Virus record (IMG/VR): IMGVR_UViG_3300047287_000420
Span: 1 to 64,000 of that record
DNA length: 64,000 nucleotides
Strand: one strand, 5' to 3'
Source: a virus
Shown: piece after piece, positions 53,725 through 63,237 of the stretch
Layout: each line of letters starts with the position of its first letter
How positions within the stretch are numbered: position 1 is the first letter of the stretch
Translations under genes and position numbers: made by a program
Notes under the pieces: generated by a model
Told to the model about the DNA's origin: nothing
What the model saw: the letters and a program-made list of their open reading frames with translations, nothing else
The model's database searches: none

Positions 53725-56046
53725 CTAGCGGGCGCGGGCGTATTGGAAGGGGTTTTCTGCGAAGGCAGCGTATAAATACGTATTGGACGCCCCATTGACC
53801 AAAATATTACTGGATCTGATCTTAAATCCATTCGAAAGAATATCAGTGCCATACGCTGCGTTGTCATCTTCGCCCAGATTTAAGTTGGGGAACAACGCAC
53901 GAGAAGCAACATTGAAAGAAGAGCGTTGCGTATCCAAAACTAGCCAGTTGTTTGTGTTACTGGCGGTGTAGTTTTTGATCATTATCCATCTTGGCCTGAA
54001 TCCTGTATAAACAAACGCGCCATCGGTGGTGCCAGTGCCAGTGTAACTGCCAAATGCGCTGTACCCAGCTACTGGGGCAAAGCAGTAGGCGACAAAAGTT
54101 CCGCCCGAGCCATTCACGTCTCCTTCAGAACCAAGGGTAAAAACTGTTGAACTCGGTGCTGTATCGTTAAACTGGCCCGCAGACCTAAAAGCTGCAGTAG
54201 CTGTAAAGAAAATTCCATTAAGCCACGTTAGGCTGGTGTGTCCTATGTACCAGTTTGTTGATGTGCTTCTCCGTTTGATAATGATCATGCCATTGCTGAG
54301 GCCGACTAAGCCGCCGTGCCCCACAGTTGCTCCAGCGGAACCTGTCCCCGTATAAGTAACAATCGAAAAGCCTGCACTAGTATTAGCCCTCACTTGCGAG
54401 CTGATCGTGCCGCTAGTGTTGGTGACTGTTGATGAGCCGGCGTCCCAGCACCATCCTGCAAAGGTGCCGTTGTTTACATTGTAAGATGAGTTACCTCCTA
54501 ATGAAAATCCATCACTCGTAAAGGCGGTCAATCCGTTGACCTCGGTAGTCTCTAGATCAAGTTTGTTGGGTCTGAGTTCTTTTGTGGCACCGCGAACTAC
54601 ATCAGTCATTAAGTGGTCGTAGGTGCTGCTGCGCGATTTAATCCAAACTAGATCCGGCGAGAATCCCAGTCCAGAAATCGTCCTCGCTGCACCGGTGCCG
54701 GTGTAGAGCGTCACATCCATCACCGTGTTACCTTTGGCAATCGTCGGCGTTGGCAGGTTGGTGTCGCACAGAGCCTTGAAGCCGCTGGGGGCGGTGTAGG
54801 CGAAGGGGCGTTGGCCGAAGTTGACCCAAGCCGAGCTGCCGCCAGAACTCAGCGCGGGGAAGTAATCATTAGCTGGAATGCCAGAGAAGGTATAAACAGA
54901 CGCACCGTTTTTGTATATGGTTGCTGTACCAGAGTCCGCGTTAAAAGCAACGCCAACAACATCGCCAGCAGCGTATGTAACGGTAGAGCCCGACGCAGTA
55001 ATACCCGCGCTAGAACGACGCCCTCCTGTGGTGTCTAAGCCAAAATAGGCAGTGCCGCCTGATCCGATGTAGTCTTTACCCCAATCGCTTGTAACAAAGC
55101 CAGTGGTTATCCCGTAAGAGATAAATGAGTCTATTGACGCTTCAAAATACCATTTGCCTGTCCGTACTCCGAACGTGGCAAAAGTTCCGTAGTTGGTACC
55201 GGCACTTGCTAGCGATAAGTTGAGATTGCCATTGCTAAGGTTTGCGTTCGAGTCTCTGTTTAGTGGATTAAGCGTGCAGTAGTTCCCCCTCACCTCCCCA
55301 CCAGCGCCTGAATCACCGCCATAAGAAGTTGGGCTATCTACCAGGGAATCGTTGCCTACACCAGCGGTGACGCTGAGGTTATTGGGCGTCCAGTTATTGC
55401 CGTTACCACTGGTGTCTTTACCTAGCGTGGTGGCGGTGTTGCTGCTGTTATCCGCAAACTTGAGCTGGAAGCCGTTGTTGCCGTAGCTGCCGTTGTATGC
55501 CTTGGGCACCCACTGGCCGGTGGTGGCGTTGGTTTCAGCGAAGCTCGACGGGGTTAGGGCTTGGCCATCGATGAAGTGGATGTCAGCAAGATAGCCATTG
55601 AAGAACTGAGCAGAATTGCCGCCAATGCGATGCACGGCCGCCGAATTGATTGAAGTATTTGTAAAAGTACCACTAGCGACGCTTACATTGTTGACGTAAA
55701 TTGTATGCAATGTGCCGCTTTGCGTAAAAACAATATGATACCAAGCGCTAAAATCGCGAAAAACAGCATCTGTAAGCAACTGCTGAGTCCCTGAAACAGT
55801 CATGCTCAGGAACTCGCTATTGAAGCGCCAGCAGTTAGAAGAATCGACGCCAAATATGTGCTGTGCTCCAGAAGCAGATGTTCGCTTGCACCAGAATGAA
55901 AAGGTGTAAGTGCCTTGGGATGTCGGGGTGCTGAACGTGCGACTTAAGCTAGTCGAATCCGCCGAGTTAAACCGCAACGACCGGCTGATCTGATACCCTG
56001 TATCTGCCGCAGAACCTAAAAGAAGCTCAGAACCAATAATACTCAT
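53725..56046 (-). CDS. Large tail fibre with LamG and SPRY-like domains
   Basis: 773 aa. N-terminal LamG/concanavalin-type fold (YQISRSLRFNSADSTSLSRT, YTFSFWCKRTSASGAQHIFG, FFNGYLADIHFIDGQALTPS), then a SPRY-like part (GKWYFEASIDSFISYGITTG, AGDVVGVAFNADSGTATIYK) and further beta repeats ending AENPFQYARAR. Such fibres bind host surface polysaccharides. Four-base overlap with the upstream fibre gene. Confidence 0.82.
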   Translation of the reverse strand: MSIIGSELLLGSAADTGYQISRSLRFNSADSTSLSRTFSTPTSQGTYTFSFWCKRTSASGAQHIFGVDSSNCWRFNSEFLSMTVSGTQQLLTDAVFRDFSAWYHIVFTQSGTLHTIYVNNVSVASGTFTNTSINSAAVHRIGGNSAQFFNGYLADIHFIDGQALTPSSFAETNATTGQWVPKAYNGSYGNNGFQLKFADNSSNTATTLGKDTSGNGNNWTPNNLSVTAGVGNDSLVDSPTSYGGDSGAGGEVRGNYCTLNPLNRDSNANLSNGNLNLSLASAGTNYGTFATFGVRTGKWYFEASIDSFISYGITTGFVTSDWGKDYIGSGGTAYFGLDTTGGRRSSAGITASGSTVTYAAGDVVGVAFNADSGTATIYKNGASVYTFSGIPANDYFPALSSGGSSAWVNFGQRPFAYTAPSGFKALCDTNLPTPTIAKGNTVMDVTLYTGTGAARTISGLGFSPDLVWIKSRSSTYDHLMTDVVRGATKELRPNKLDLETTEVNGLTAFTSDGFSLGGNSSYNVNNGTFAGWCWDAGSSTVTNTSGTISSQVRANTSAGFSIVTYTGTGSAGATVGHGGLVGLSNGMIIIKRRSTSTNWYIGHTSLTWLNGIFFTATAAFRSAGQFNDTAPSSTVFTLGSEGDVNGSGGTFVAYCFAPVAGYSAFGSYTGTGTTDGAFVYTGFRPRWIMIKNYTASNTNNWLVLDTQRSSFNVASRALFPNLNLGEDDNAAYGTDILSNGFKIRSSNILVNGASNTYLYAAFAENPFQYARAR

Positions 56047-57140
56047 GATAAGTTACTAATAAAGGCAGCAGCAATATTAGACGAGGTGCGAGTTGCGTAT
56101 GCAATTACGTCAACACCAGAAACAGTGGTGGTTAAAGTTGGGGGTGTTCCGTCTTTAAAGTCCCACTCAGATGCGTAGCTGGCTGTGCGGCTACCAACGG
56201 AATCTTGTTGAATATAGATTACACCAGACTGACCCTCTTTTAAATCAGAGGGAGTATTTAAAGTCGAAGTTCCTCCAAGAATCATCGAAAAGTTATTGGC
56301 TGCCGAGAAATCAAGGGTTACCGTCCCACTAACGAGACCCAGACCACTAACCACGCCGCGCTGGGCTCGCTGGAAAAGCTGTACTTTTTCTAATGTTGCT
56401 TCGGTTTGCCAATTGATCGGATGGTTTGTATAAACCTCTACCCCAGATGTAACAGTGTTATATCGAAGGATGCCTAAATTTCCAGCAGGTCGTTGACTAT
56501 TGTCTCCCTGAGGTATGTCAACCCCTCTAGATGATGTAAAACTGGCGACACCGCTAGCGTCGACTTTAAAGACTTGAACACCGCCAGCTGTAAGTGCTAG
56601 TTCATCAGTAGCACTAAGATATAGACCTGTATTAGTGTCGCCCACGCCGATGCCTGGCGACGCGGCAGAACCAGCAACAAATACAATCTGTCCAGTTGCC
56701 GTATCTCCGCTTCGAATTAAACGAGTATCGGCCGAAGATAAAGCTGCATTACCGGAAGATAAAGCAGTCGAAGCAAGCGATAAAGCTGAATTACCACTTG
56801 CAAGTGCGGTTTGTGCAGTTGTCTGAGCAGACGCCGCATTAGTAAGAGCTGCGTTCCCCGAAGCCAACGCCGCCGTACCGACAGTTAAAGCAGCATTACC
56901 CGATGCCTGAGCTCTCCCGTCTATACCAAGTTGGGCAGAATCTCCAGTTTGAACCCAAATTAAACCGCTGGGATTAACAGCTAACTCAACATCTAAACGA
57001 ATATTTGTACTTACATCACCGCCGCCGGCTAAACCGCTTCCTGCAGTTACAACACCAGCCGAGACTCCAATAACGGAATCACCATCAGGTAACTCAGAAG
57101 TTAAACCACTGACTAAAACTAGCGGCCGACGCTGAGCCAT
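56043..57140 (-). CDS. Tail fibre with ASGNAAL repeats
   Basis: 365 aa. N-terminal virion-type region (VIGVSAGVVTAGSGLAGGGD), a helical repeat block ASGNAALTVGTAALASGNAA and onwards (~75-140), then a beta C-terminal domain whose last ~80 residues (SGVIYIQQDSVGS, ASYASEWDFKDGTPPTLTTT, VDVIAYATRTSSNIA) match the end of the collagen-like fibre at 60234. Likely host-contact fibre. Confidence 0.75.
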   Translation of the reverse strand: MAQRRPLVLVSGLTSELPDGDSVIGVSAGVVTAGSGLAGGGDVSTNIRLDVELAVNPSGLIWVQTGDSAQLGIDGRAQASGNAALTVGTAALASGNAALTNAASAQTTAQTALASGNSALSLASTALSSGNAALSSADTRLIRSGDTATGQIVFVAGSAASPGIGVGDTNTGLYLSATDELALTAGGVQVFKVDASGVASFTSSRGVDIPQGDNSQRPAGNLGILRYNTVTSGVEVYTNHPINWQTEATLEKVQLFQRAQRGVVSGLGLVSGTVTLDFSAANNFSMILGGTSTLNTPSDLKEGQSGVIYIQQDSVGSRTASYASEWDFKDGTPPTLTTTVSGVDVIAYATRTSSNIAAAFISNLS

Positions 57141-57168
57141 GATTTAAAACCTCTTTAGTAAGTATAAC

Positions 57169-57672
57169 TCAGGGTACGAGAATGACGGGCGCTGATATTT
57201 CAATTTGAAGTTCAGTCGCACTTACAGCTGTACCTAGAATTACAAGTGCACCATACCCACTTGCTGCAACAACTGTACCAGAGCTAGTGGCGTAACGAGT
57301 TAACTTACCTTTGTACTTCGAAAGATAATAAGTATCGCCAGGTACTAAAGAAGATTCGCCAATAATATTTGCTGACGACACCGTAGCAGTATCATCAAGA
57401 ATTATACCGACAGTTGCGTTCTGCGAGGCAGAAGTAGCAGTAAGTCCCACTGCATTATATTCAGCGGCAGAAGCACCAGAAGCAGCAGTCGCGGGTACAG
57501 CCCACGTGCCGCTCACAAAAACAACGTCACCCTGCGCCAGATCTTGCGCAGCCAACAAGTTCTGTGTGCTACTTAAAGTGGTCGAAACACTAGACCCATT
57601 AAGCAACCAAACTTCAGTACCGTTCGGGGTATACGAGGTGTAGCGCCGATTAAATAACGATCTGTCCGTCAT
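57169..57672 (-). CDS. Beta-rich virion/fibre protein A
   Basis: 167 aa. QDLAQGDVVFVSGTWAVPAT, AEYNAVGLTATSASQNATVG, GESSLVPGDTYYLSKYKGKL, GYGALVILGTAVSATELQIE. Related in pattern to the next protein at 57722 (G-D/N-x-V-Y-V-S ... Y-Y-L-S ... V-G-x-A-V-S-x-x-x-L-x-I/V-E). Probable head fibre or decoration protein. Confidence 0.65.
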   Translation of the reverse strand: MTDRSLFNRRYTSYTPNGTEVWLLNGSSVSTTLSSTQNLLAAQDLAQGDVVFVSGTWAVPATAASGASAAEYNAVGLTATSASQNATVGIILDDTATVSSANIIGESSLVPGDTYYLSKYKGKLTRYATSSGTVVAASGYGALVILGTAVSATELQIEISAPVILVP

Positions 57673-57721
57673 GCGCCGACACGAACTAATACTGCTCTAA
57701 CAATATTAGACGATTAAATTA

Positions 57722-58111
57722 CTACAGACCGGAGGCGCTGACAAAAAGAGGATTACTTACTTCAACTTCAAGCCCCGAGCTGCTAACAGCGCGGCCGACG
57801 CGTGTTAAGTAAGCACCGACAAGCGAGCTACCAGCTAAAGAAGTAATCCAGCTGGGATACTGAGTGATCGAACCGGACGTTAAAGAGAGATATTGGTACT
57901 CACCAGGAGTAAACCCGCTAAATGTTGTAGAAACACTATCGGGGTTTACTCGAATAAGGGAGCCGACAGAGCCTGAATCAAGAGCGATGCCGGCCACAGT
58001 GGCCTGAGGTGCAGTTAAAGCACTTGCTTTATAAACCAAACCATTAGAGCTGACGTAGACAGCGTTATTAGCAGAGATTGTTTCTCCAGCTACAAAAGAA
58101 AGAAGCGCCAC
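57722..58111 (-). CDS. Beta-rich virion/fibre protein B, relative of A
   Basis: 129 aa. FVAGETISANNAVYVSSNGL, VYKASALTAPQATVAGIALD, SGFTPGEYQYLSLTSGSITQ, YLTRVGRAVSSSGLEVEVSN. Shares the layout of the gene at 57169 in a shorter form; resembles DUF2190-type capsid-associated proteins, without certainty. Confidence 0.65.
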   Translation of the reverse strand: MALLSFVAGETISANNAVYVSSNGLVYKASALTAPQATVAGIALDSGSVGSLIRVNPDSVSTTFSGFTPGEYQYLSLTSGSITQYPSWITSLAGSSLVGAYLTRVGRAVSSSGLEVEVSNPLFVSASGL

Positions 58112-58137
58112 TACGCACCTTAACAGTTAGTGTAATT

Positions 58138-58263
58138 TTACTTCCCTTGGCCTCTGTAGCGTTTCTTCCCCCGTCGTTCTGGACGGGAGTTAATTCCGTG
58201 TCCAATCGATGTTGTCTTAGGCTTGGACTCAATTTTGTTAAGTACGCCTTTTGGTTTAGCCAT
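58138..58263 (-). CDS. 41-aa basic phage protein (KPKTTSIG type)
   Basis: ATG at 58263, TAA at 58138-58140. AKPKGVLNKIESKPKTTSIG then HGINSRPERRGKKRYRGQGK: the KxKPKTTSIGxxxxSRP and KRYRGQGK landmarks occur in a small phage family often near virion genes. Function unknown. Confidence 0.68.
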   Translation of the reverse strand: MAKPKGVLNKIESKPKTTSIGHGINSRPERRGKKRYRGQGK

Positions 58264-58310
58264 AAAAAAGAATTTGATCAGGCACGACTATAGGAGATAA
58301 AACCCTCAAG

Positions 58311-59111
58311 TCAAGAAACGTTGTTCATTGTCACAATAACAGAAGGAATACCAGGAATTGAAGGCGATACAGAACCACTAGCAGCCACTAACTTTACATT
58401 AGTATCAGAAGAGTACCAGTATATTTGGGCGTATTCATTTGTGTTCATGCTTAAGAAAAAGTTCCACGCGGCAACTTGGCGCTCAGAAGAACCCTCTACA
58501 ACAACTGTTGTGTTACTCCAAGGCACATCAGTTCCATTCTTGCGTAACCAAATATCAACAGTTGCTTTATTAGCACTAGATTTTTCTAATTGCGTAGAGA
58601 ACTGTATGTCATATACCCCTGAGTTGGCGACACGGAGCATCGAGCCAGAAACAACTGTGATTCCACGCGAATCGGCGATGTTGTTATACGTAAAAGCGTT
58701 GCCACTCACAGAGGCATTCGTCTGAGTTGTGGTGTCAAAAGCATTAAGTAGATAGGTTTGATAAACAGCGCCGCTAGGACCAGTGGCTCCTGTCGAACCT
58801 ATAACTCCGGTGGGACCTGTAACCCCTAATGGGCCGGTAGGGCCGATTGGACCGGTCGCACCAACAAAACCAGAAGCAACAATGTTTGACGCTATACCGC
58901 TGACAGCAACAGTAAAACCTGGAAGTTTTTCAAGAGAATTCTGAATTCCGCTAAGTGAGATTTGTTTGGGTTGTGCAAGTGCTTGAACTTCTTCAAGATC
59001 AAGCACAAGGAATACATCATCAGTTGTTACTTCACGAGTCTCATTAAGATCTACGAGCGACTGAGACAGACGATTAAAGTCCAGAGCTTTATTAAGATTC
59101 TTCCTAACCAT
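58311..59111 (-). CDS. Short collagen-like fibre with C1q/TNF-like head
   Basis: 266 aa. Helical N-terminus, a short Gly-x-y block ([17 protein letters not shown], ~80-120), then a beta jelly-roll-like C-terminus ([60 protein letters not shown]). Stalk plus globular head suits a fibre or head-decoration role. Confidence 0.75.
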   Translation of the reverse strand: MVRKNLNKALDFNRLSQSLVDLNETREVTTDDVFLVLDLEEVQALAQPKQISLSGIQNSLEKLPGFTVAVSGIASNIVASGFVGATGPIGPTGPLGVTGPTGVIGSTGATGPSGAVYQTYLLNAFDTTTQTNASVSGNAFTYNNIADSRGITVVSGSMLRVANSGVYDIQFSTQLEKSSANKATVDIWLRKNGTDVPWSNTTVVVEGSSERQVAAWNFFLSMNTNEYAQIYWYSSDTNVKLVAASGSVSPSIPGIPSVIVTMNNVS

Positions 59112-59118
59112 TTTTCGG

Positions 59119-60204
59119 TTAACTATTACTTCTAAGTGTATACCAACCCTGTTCGTGAAGATTAGTTAAATCAGTAAACACACGGTTGTACTTATCGCCG
59201 CAGGCTTCAAGACTGTACTTTTCTCTAGCAGTCTCGGAAATAACCTTGCGATCTAGCGAGTCTGCTTTATCAACAGCATCAAGCCAATCTTGAAGAGTCC
59301 GGCACCTAAATCCTGTAACACCATCAATAACCGTTTCAGTAAAAGCCCCGTAATCAACCGAGATTAAAGGAGTACCGCAAAGCATAGCTTCGACTCCACT
59401 GCCCCCAAACGGCTCCGTGAAGACAGTTGGCATTAAAGCAGCCCGAGCGTTCTTTAAAAACTCAGATCGTTTCTTACCGCTTATAGGGCCACCATAATGA
59501 ATATTCGGATGAGTCCAAGGTGTCGGATCGCCTTGTCCGTGAAGGATTATCGGCCACGGGGATCTCTGAGCGATTTCGTAAATGGTGTCCAAGCCTTTTA
59601 AGGAAGTTATACGACCTAGAAAAGCTAAATAACTACCCGGTTCATAAGATGCTTCCCAGTCATCTACATCAAAATAGTTTGGAATAACCCACTCATAATT
59701 CTTTCCTCCTCGGTTTTCCTTACCTTGATGGACGTGCATCCAAGCGTAAGATTCATAGATATGAAAAGCATCAGACATCGTTGTTGGGTACCCGATGCCA
59801 GTTTCTACATGTTGATGATTAGGGAAAATCTCTAACAAACGACTATGGGCGTGACCAAAGGGATGGCAAATAATATCCTTTGGTTTTAAACGACTCTGTA
59901 ATCGAGGTATTAGCTTACTTTCAAACAACTGATGGCCTTCACTACCAACCACGGCGACATCGCCGTAAAACTCTGATTTTCGACGGGAACCGTAAAGAGA
60001 TTCAAACTCAGACTCATCTAAAATTTGAACATGCTCACAGGCTTCAGATTCACTACCGTAATTACTATATTCGATGACATCATATCCTTGCGCTTTAAGC
60101 ATTTTAGAAAAGCGCAAGACTTTTCCAGTAAAAGCACAATGTGAAAACTCTTGAGTAACTTTAGTGTGAAATAAACCTATTAAATGAAGTGTAGGTTTGT
60201 TCAA
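59119..60204 (-). CDS. GT4-family glycosyltransferase
   Basis: 361 aa, GT-B fold. N-terminal LIGLFHTKVTQEFSHCAFTG; C-terminal nucleotide-sugar site SYLAFLGRITSLKGLDTIYE, ALMPTVFTEPFGGSGVEAML (the E-x7-E type motif) and GTPLISVDYGAFTETVIDGV. Located among fibre genes, so it may glycosylate the collagen-like fibres rather than host glycans. Confidence 0.88.
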   Translation of the reverse strand: MNKPTLHLIGLFHTKVTQEFSHCAFTGKVLRFSKMLKAQGYDVIEYSNYGSESEACEHVQILDESEFESLYGSRRKSEFYGDVAVVGSEGHQLFESKLIPRLQSRLKPKDIICHPFGHAHSRLLEIFPNHQHVETGIGYPTTMSDAFHIYESYAWMHVHQGKENRGGKNYEWVIPNYFDVDDWEASYEPGSYLAFLGRITSLKGLDTIYEIAQRSPWPIILHGQGDPTPWTHPNIHYGGPISGKKRSEFLKNARAALMPTVFTEPFGGSGVEAMLCGTPLISVDYGAFTETVIDGVTGFRCRTLQDWLDAVDKADSLDRKVISETAREKYSLEACGDKYNRVFTDLTNLHEQGWYTLRSNS

Positions 60205-60233
60205 CGGTAGGACTAAGGCACTATGTTGAGATC

Positions 60234-61751
60234 TTACTGCATGTCATTCAACATTCGGCAAGCAAGCCTTGTCGATGACTGAACGTAGTAACAAAGAACA
60301 TCAACTTTTCCGACGCCGACAGACAGAGTTGGTGCGGTTCCTCCGGGGAAATCGTAATAAGAAGCGTAAGCAAGCGTGCCACCAGTCGAGCCCTGGGTAA
60401 TAACAATCACCCCAGCTTGACCTTCTACAACGTTTGTCGGATTTCCTAAAGTTCTATTGCCGTTGATAGTGAGAGTAAAATTATTCCGAGTATTTAAATC
60501 TACTGAAACCGTTGCAGCGTCAGTAAGTGCTGTTGGCGTAATTCTATTAGCGCCTGTAAAACTCTGTGTGTTAGCAAGAATAGCTGCACCGGAAGGCTGA
60601 GGTCCTGTTGGGCCTGTTGCGCCTTGTGTACCCGTTACGCCTTGGGGTCCAGTAGCGCCGGTCGTACCTACTCCCGTAGCGCCAGTGACTCCCACGGCGC
60701 CTTGAACGCCGGTAGCTCCTGTTACACCAACAACACCAGTAGCGCCAGTTACGCCAACAACACCTGTTGCTCCAGTAACCCCCACAGCGCCTTGAGGACC
60801 AGTGGCACCTGTTACACCGACAACACCTTGGACACCTGTTGCTCCGGTAACTCCCACGGCGCCTTGAGGACCAGTGGCACCTGTTTCACCTACGGCTCCT
60901 GTGGCACCAGATACACCAACAATTCCCTGAGGACCGGTTGGTCCCGTAATGCCTTGCGGGCCAGTAGCTCCTGTTTCCCCGACAGCACCTTGAACACCGG
61001 TAGCTCCCGTTACACCGACAACGCCGGTGGCCCCGCTAATCCCAACAACGCCGGTCGCGCCTGTGTCCCCGGTTGGTCCTTGAGCGCCAGTGGCACCAGT
61101 TACTCCAATTGGGCCGGTTTCTCCAATAGGTCCAGTAGCTCCAGTAACGCCTACAACACCAGTTGCTCCACTAACACCAACAACACCAGTAGCTCCCGTG
61201 ACACCAACTGGGCCGGTAACGCCAGTAGACCCAACCGGACCCGTAGCTCCAGTGGCCCCTCCAGGATCACCTTGAGGTCCCGTAGCTCCGGTAGTACCTG
61301 CAGGCCCTGTGGCTCCTGTTATGCCACGGGGGCCTGTGGCTCCAATGTTTCCTTGCGGTCCTGTAGCTCCTGAGATACCAATAGGACCCGTCGCTCCGGT
61401 GGGTCCCTCTACACCTGTCGGGCCGGTCGCACCGCCGGGGCTACCCTGAGGACCGGTTGCGCCGGTTGTACCTACTCCAGTTGCTCCGGTAGCGCCAACA
61501 GAACCAGAGGCACCTGTAGCACCAGTCGCGCCGGCGGCGCCTGTCGCACCGGAGGGGCCGCCAGAAGGACCAGTAGGTCCCTGAGGACCTGTAGCACCGG
61601 TTGCCCCAGACCCTGCAATTGTTACAACAGAGCCAGAAAGATTTTTAGTCTGTAAACCACCTGTTGAGGTGTTGATAACTATCTGACCTACTTCTATTTC
61701 GCTAGCGTCTACACCAGAGGGACTTGTGTTGAAATAAACTTTATTTGCCAT
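60234..61751 (-). CDS. Collagen-like fibre protein
   Basis: 505 aa. After a short N-terminal region ([20 protein letters not shown]) come roughly 110 Gly-x-y triplets (~52-385), dominated by GATG, GPQG and GVTG units, without imperfect breaks long enough to end the helix. The C-terminal ~100 residues form a beta domain ([40 protein letters not shown]) matching the fibre at 56043. Forms trimeric stalks on the virion. Confidence 0.88.
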   Translation of the reverse strand: MANKVYFNTSPSGVDASEIEVGQIVINTSTGGLQTKNLSGSVVTIAGSGATGATGPQGPTGPSGGPSGATGAAGATGATGASGSVGATGATGVGTTGATGPQGSPGGATGPTGVEGPTGATGPIGISGATGPQGNIGATGPRGITGATGPAGTTGATGPQGDPGGATGATGPVGSTGVTGPVGVTGATGVVGVSGATGVVGVTGATGPIGETGPIGVTGATGAQGPTGDTGATGVVGISGATGVVGVTGATGVQGAVGETGATGPQGITGPTGPQGIVGVSGATGAVGETGATGPQGAVGVTGATGVQGVVGVTGATGPQGAVGVTGATGVVGVTGATGVVGVTGATGVQGAVGVTGATGVGTTGATGPQGVTGTQGATGPTGPQPSGAAILANTQSFTGANRITPTALTDAATVSVDLNTRNNFTLTINGNRTLGNPTNVVEGQAGVIVITQGSTGGTLAYASYYDFPGGTAPTLSVGVGKVDVLCYYVQSSTRLACRMLNDMQ

Positions 61752-61754
61752 TGC

Positions 61755-62585
61755 TTAAATAGCCCCTCCACTAATTGTAATGTCTGCCCAAGAAGTTCCG
61801 TTCCATACTTTAATTTGCTCAGAAGTTGAATTAAACCAACCTGCACCAGGAACTGAAGGCGCAGGAGCTGAAGGTCCGTAAGCAAAACTTCTCGTGCTTC
61901 CTGTTTCGTACCAACCACTAGAAGTGGCATCGTAAACAAACAAATTACCCATAAGGGTATTGAACCAAAGAGAACCATCGCGAGGTGGGGCATTAAGCCC
62001 AGTTCCAGAAGGAGGAACTTCGCCTTTAACGGCAATTGCTTCGCTATTGGTTTGCAGCCAGCCTGAGGCTTCTGCATAAACAAGTAATCTTCCTTCAGCT
62101 GTATCGAACCACAAGGCTCCGTTAGTTTCAACAGGAGCGTTGTCTTGTACGTATACAGCTGATTGAACACCACTAATTGTGGCGGTTGAGTTTATTTCTA
62201 AACGACCATTTGATAAGTAATCAAAGTTGATATTAGATCCGGCTACAAGCGCACCAGATACAATAGCACCGTAGTTAGCATTTACAATACTATAAATGCC
62301 ACTTGACGTAAGGTATATACCAGACCCACCTACAACATTAGAACCTCCGCCTCCACCTTGGATTCCGCTCATCGAAGCGTTGAGATCCTCGAGTGCTCGG
62401 ACAACACCCTCAAAGTTATAAGGATATCCGTAAGGGCATCGAGTGTATGTAGAGGTTCCCACGACGCCGCTTACAGTTAAAAGGATCTCATCAATGACGG
62501 TGACGATACCCTCGAAGTTCTCGCTATGAAGAGCACGAGGGAGCGTACCGTGAAGTGGACAGGCGGGTACGTTAGTTTCAGTCAT
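61755..62585 (-). CDS. Fibre or baseplate protein with FEG-type N-terminus
   Basis: 276 aa. Two related segments near the N-terminus, ENFEGIVTVIDEILL and YNFEGVVRALEDLNASMSGI, are followed by a Gly-rich linker and beta repeats containing WFDTAEGRLLVYAEASGWLQ, LWFNTLMGNLFVYDATSSGW and KVWNGTSWADIT. Repeats of this type are usual in cyanophage tail and baseplate fibres. Possibly an attachment base for the collagen-like stalk. Confidence 0.72.
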   Translation of the reverse strand: MTETNVPACPLHGTLPRALHSENFEGIVTVIDEILLTVSGVVGTSTYTRCPYGYPYNFEGVVRALEDLNASMSGIQGGGGGSNVVGGSGIYLTSSGIYSIVNANYGAIVSGALVAGSNINFDYLSNGRLEINSTATISGVQSAVYVQDNAPVETNGALWFDTAEGRLLVYAEASGWLQTNSEAIAVKGEVPPSGTGLNAPPRDGSLWFNTLMGNLFVYDATSSGWYETGSTRSFAYGPSAPAPSVPGAGWFNSTSEQIKVWNGTSWADITISGGAI

Positions 62586-62638
62586 CTAAAAACGTAATCC
62601 CTCCCGTATTCTCCAGTTTAACCGAGAGAGATTAAATT

Positions 62639-62806
62639 CTACGTCTTTGTGCTACTGCGAGAAACTTTAAATACGAGCTCGCCGTTTCGCTCATGCACAG
62701 CAAAACTCTCCGCAAGTTTCCAGGCGGGAATACCGAGCACAGTAGCTCTATGGCGCAGGCCTTCCCAAGTAATCTCTTCTACGGGCTGGACGGTAGTTTT
62801 CGACAC
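62639..62806 (-). CDS. Possible 55-aa protein, low confidence
   Basis: GTG at 62806, TAG at 62639-62641. SKTTVQPVEEITWEGLRHRA, TVLGIPAWKLAESFAVHERN. Same strand as the fibre genes. Its first codons recur in decayed form about 80 bp upstream (see finding at 62781), hinting at a duplicated gene start. Confidence 0.4.
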   Translation of the reverse strand: MSKTTVQPVEEITWEGLRHRATVLGIPAWKLAESFAVHERNGELVFKVSRSSTKT

Positions 62807-63237
62807 AAAGCACCTCTACGTTTCACAAAGTCTATATCTTTTTAAAGATATATCAAACCCACGGGCTGGCCGGTTGTTTTTGAACGCTGTCCTAAAAAAA
62901 ATTCTCCTCAAAACTTTTTGTGGAAGTCGGCGTTCTCAACGAAACTGGATCGTTACTGTAGGAGATAAATTATTTGAATTAAATTTAGATAAACGTACTT
63001 AGTTAGTTTCTTGTAAAACTACTCAGGAAACATTAAGGAGACGTCTCAATAAAGATAAAAAGCTGTGTCTCAGCCCAGTCTCGTATTGGAATACCTTAAA
63101 AAAGAAAGTATTAATCCTATGGGGTTCTGCACTAGCTATCCTTCTGTGCGCTCTATGGGTTCTGTAAGCTCCATAGTCTTTTAACAGTCCCTGAAGCACC
63201 CTCGGTGCTACGATGCGCCCAAGATGCGACCCTTGGC
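62807..63237. other. Gene-free gap with a decayed repeat and a hairpin
   Basis: 431 bp without a convincing gene. It holds a copy of the start of the 55-aa reading frame (62861-62883), AT-rich sequence around 62960-63000, and CTATGG/CCATAG (63153-63158 with 63171-63176, 12-base loop) followed by TCTTTT, which could be a weak plus-strand terminator or regulatory hairpin before the gene at 63238. Confidence 0.55.

Noticed and set aside
60624-61373. 249-aa plus-strand reading frame, Ser/Thr/Cys-rich
   Set aside because: It is the reverse of the Gly-x-y repeats of the collagen-like fibre; the long open frame is a by-product of the repeat.
62649-63002. 117-aa plus-strand reading frame
   Set aside because: No start signal, composition unlike its neighbours, and it overlaps the decayed repeat; I see nothing to support it as a gene.
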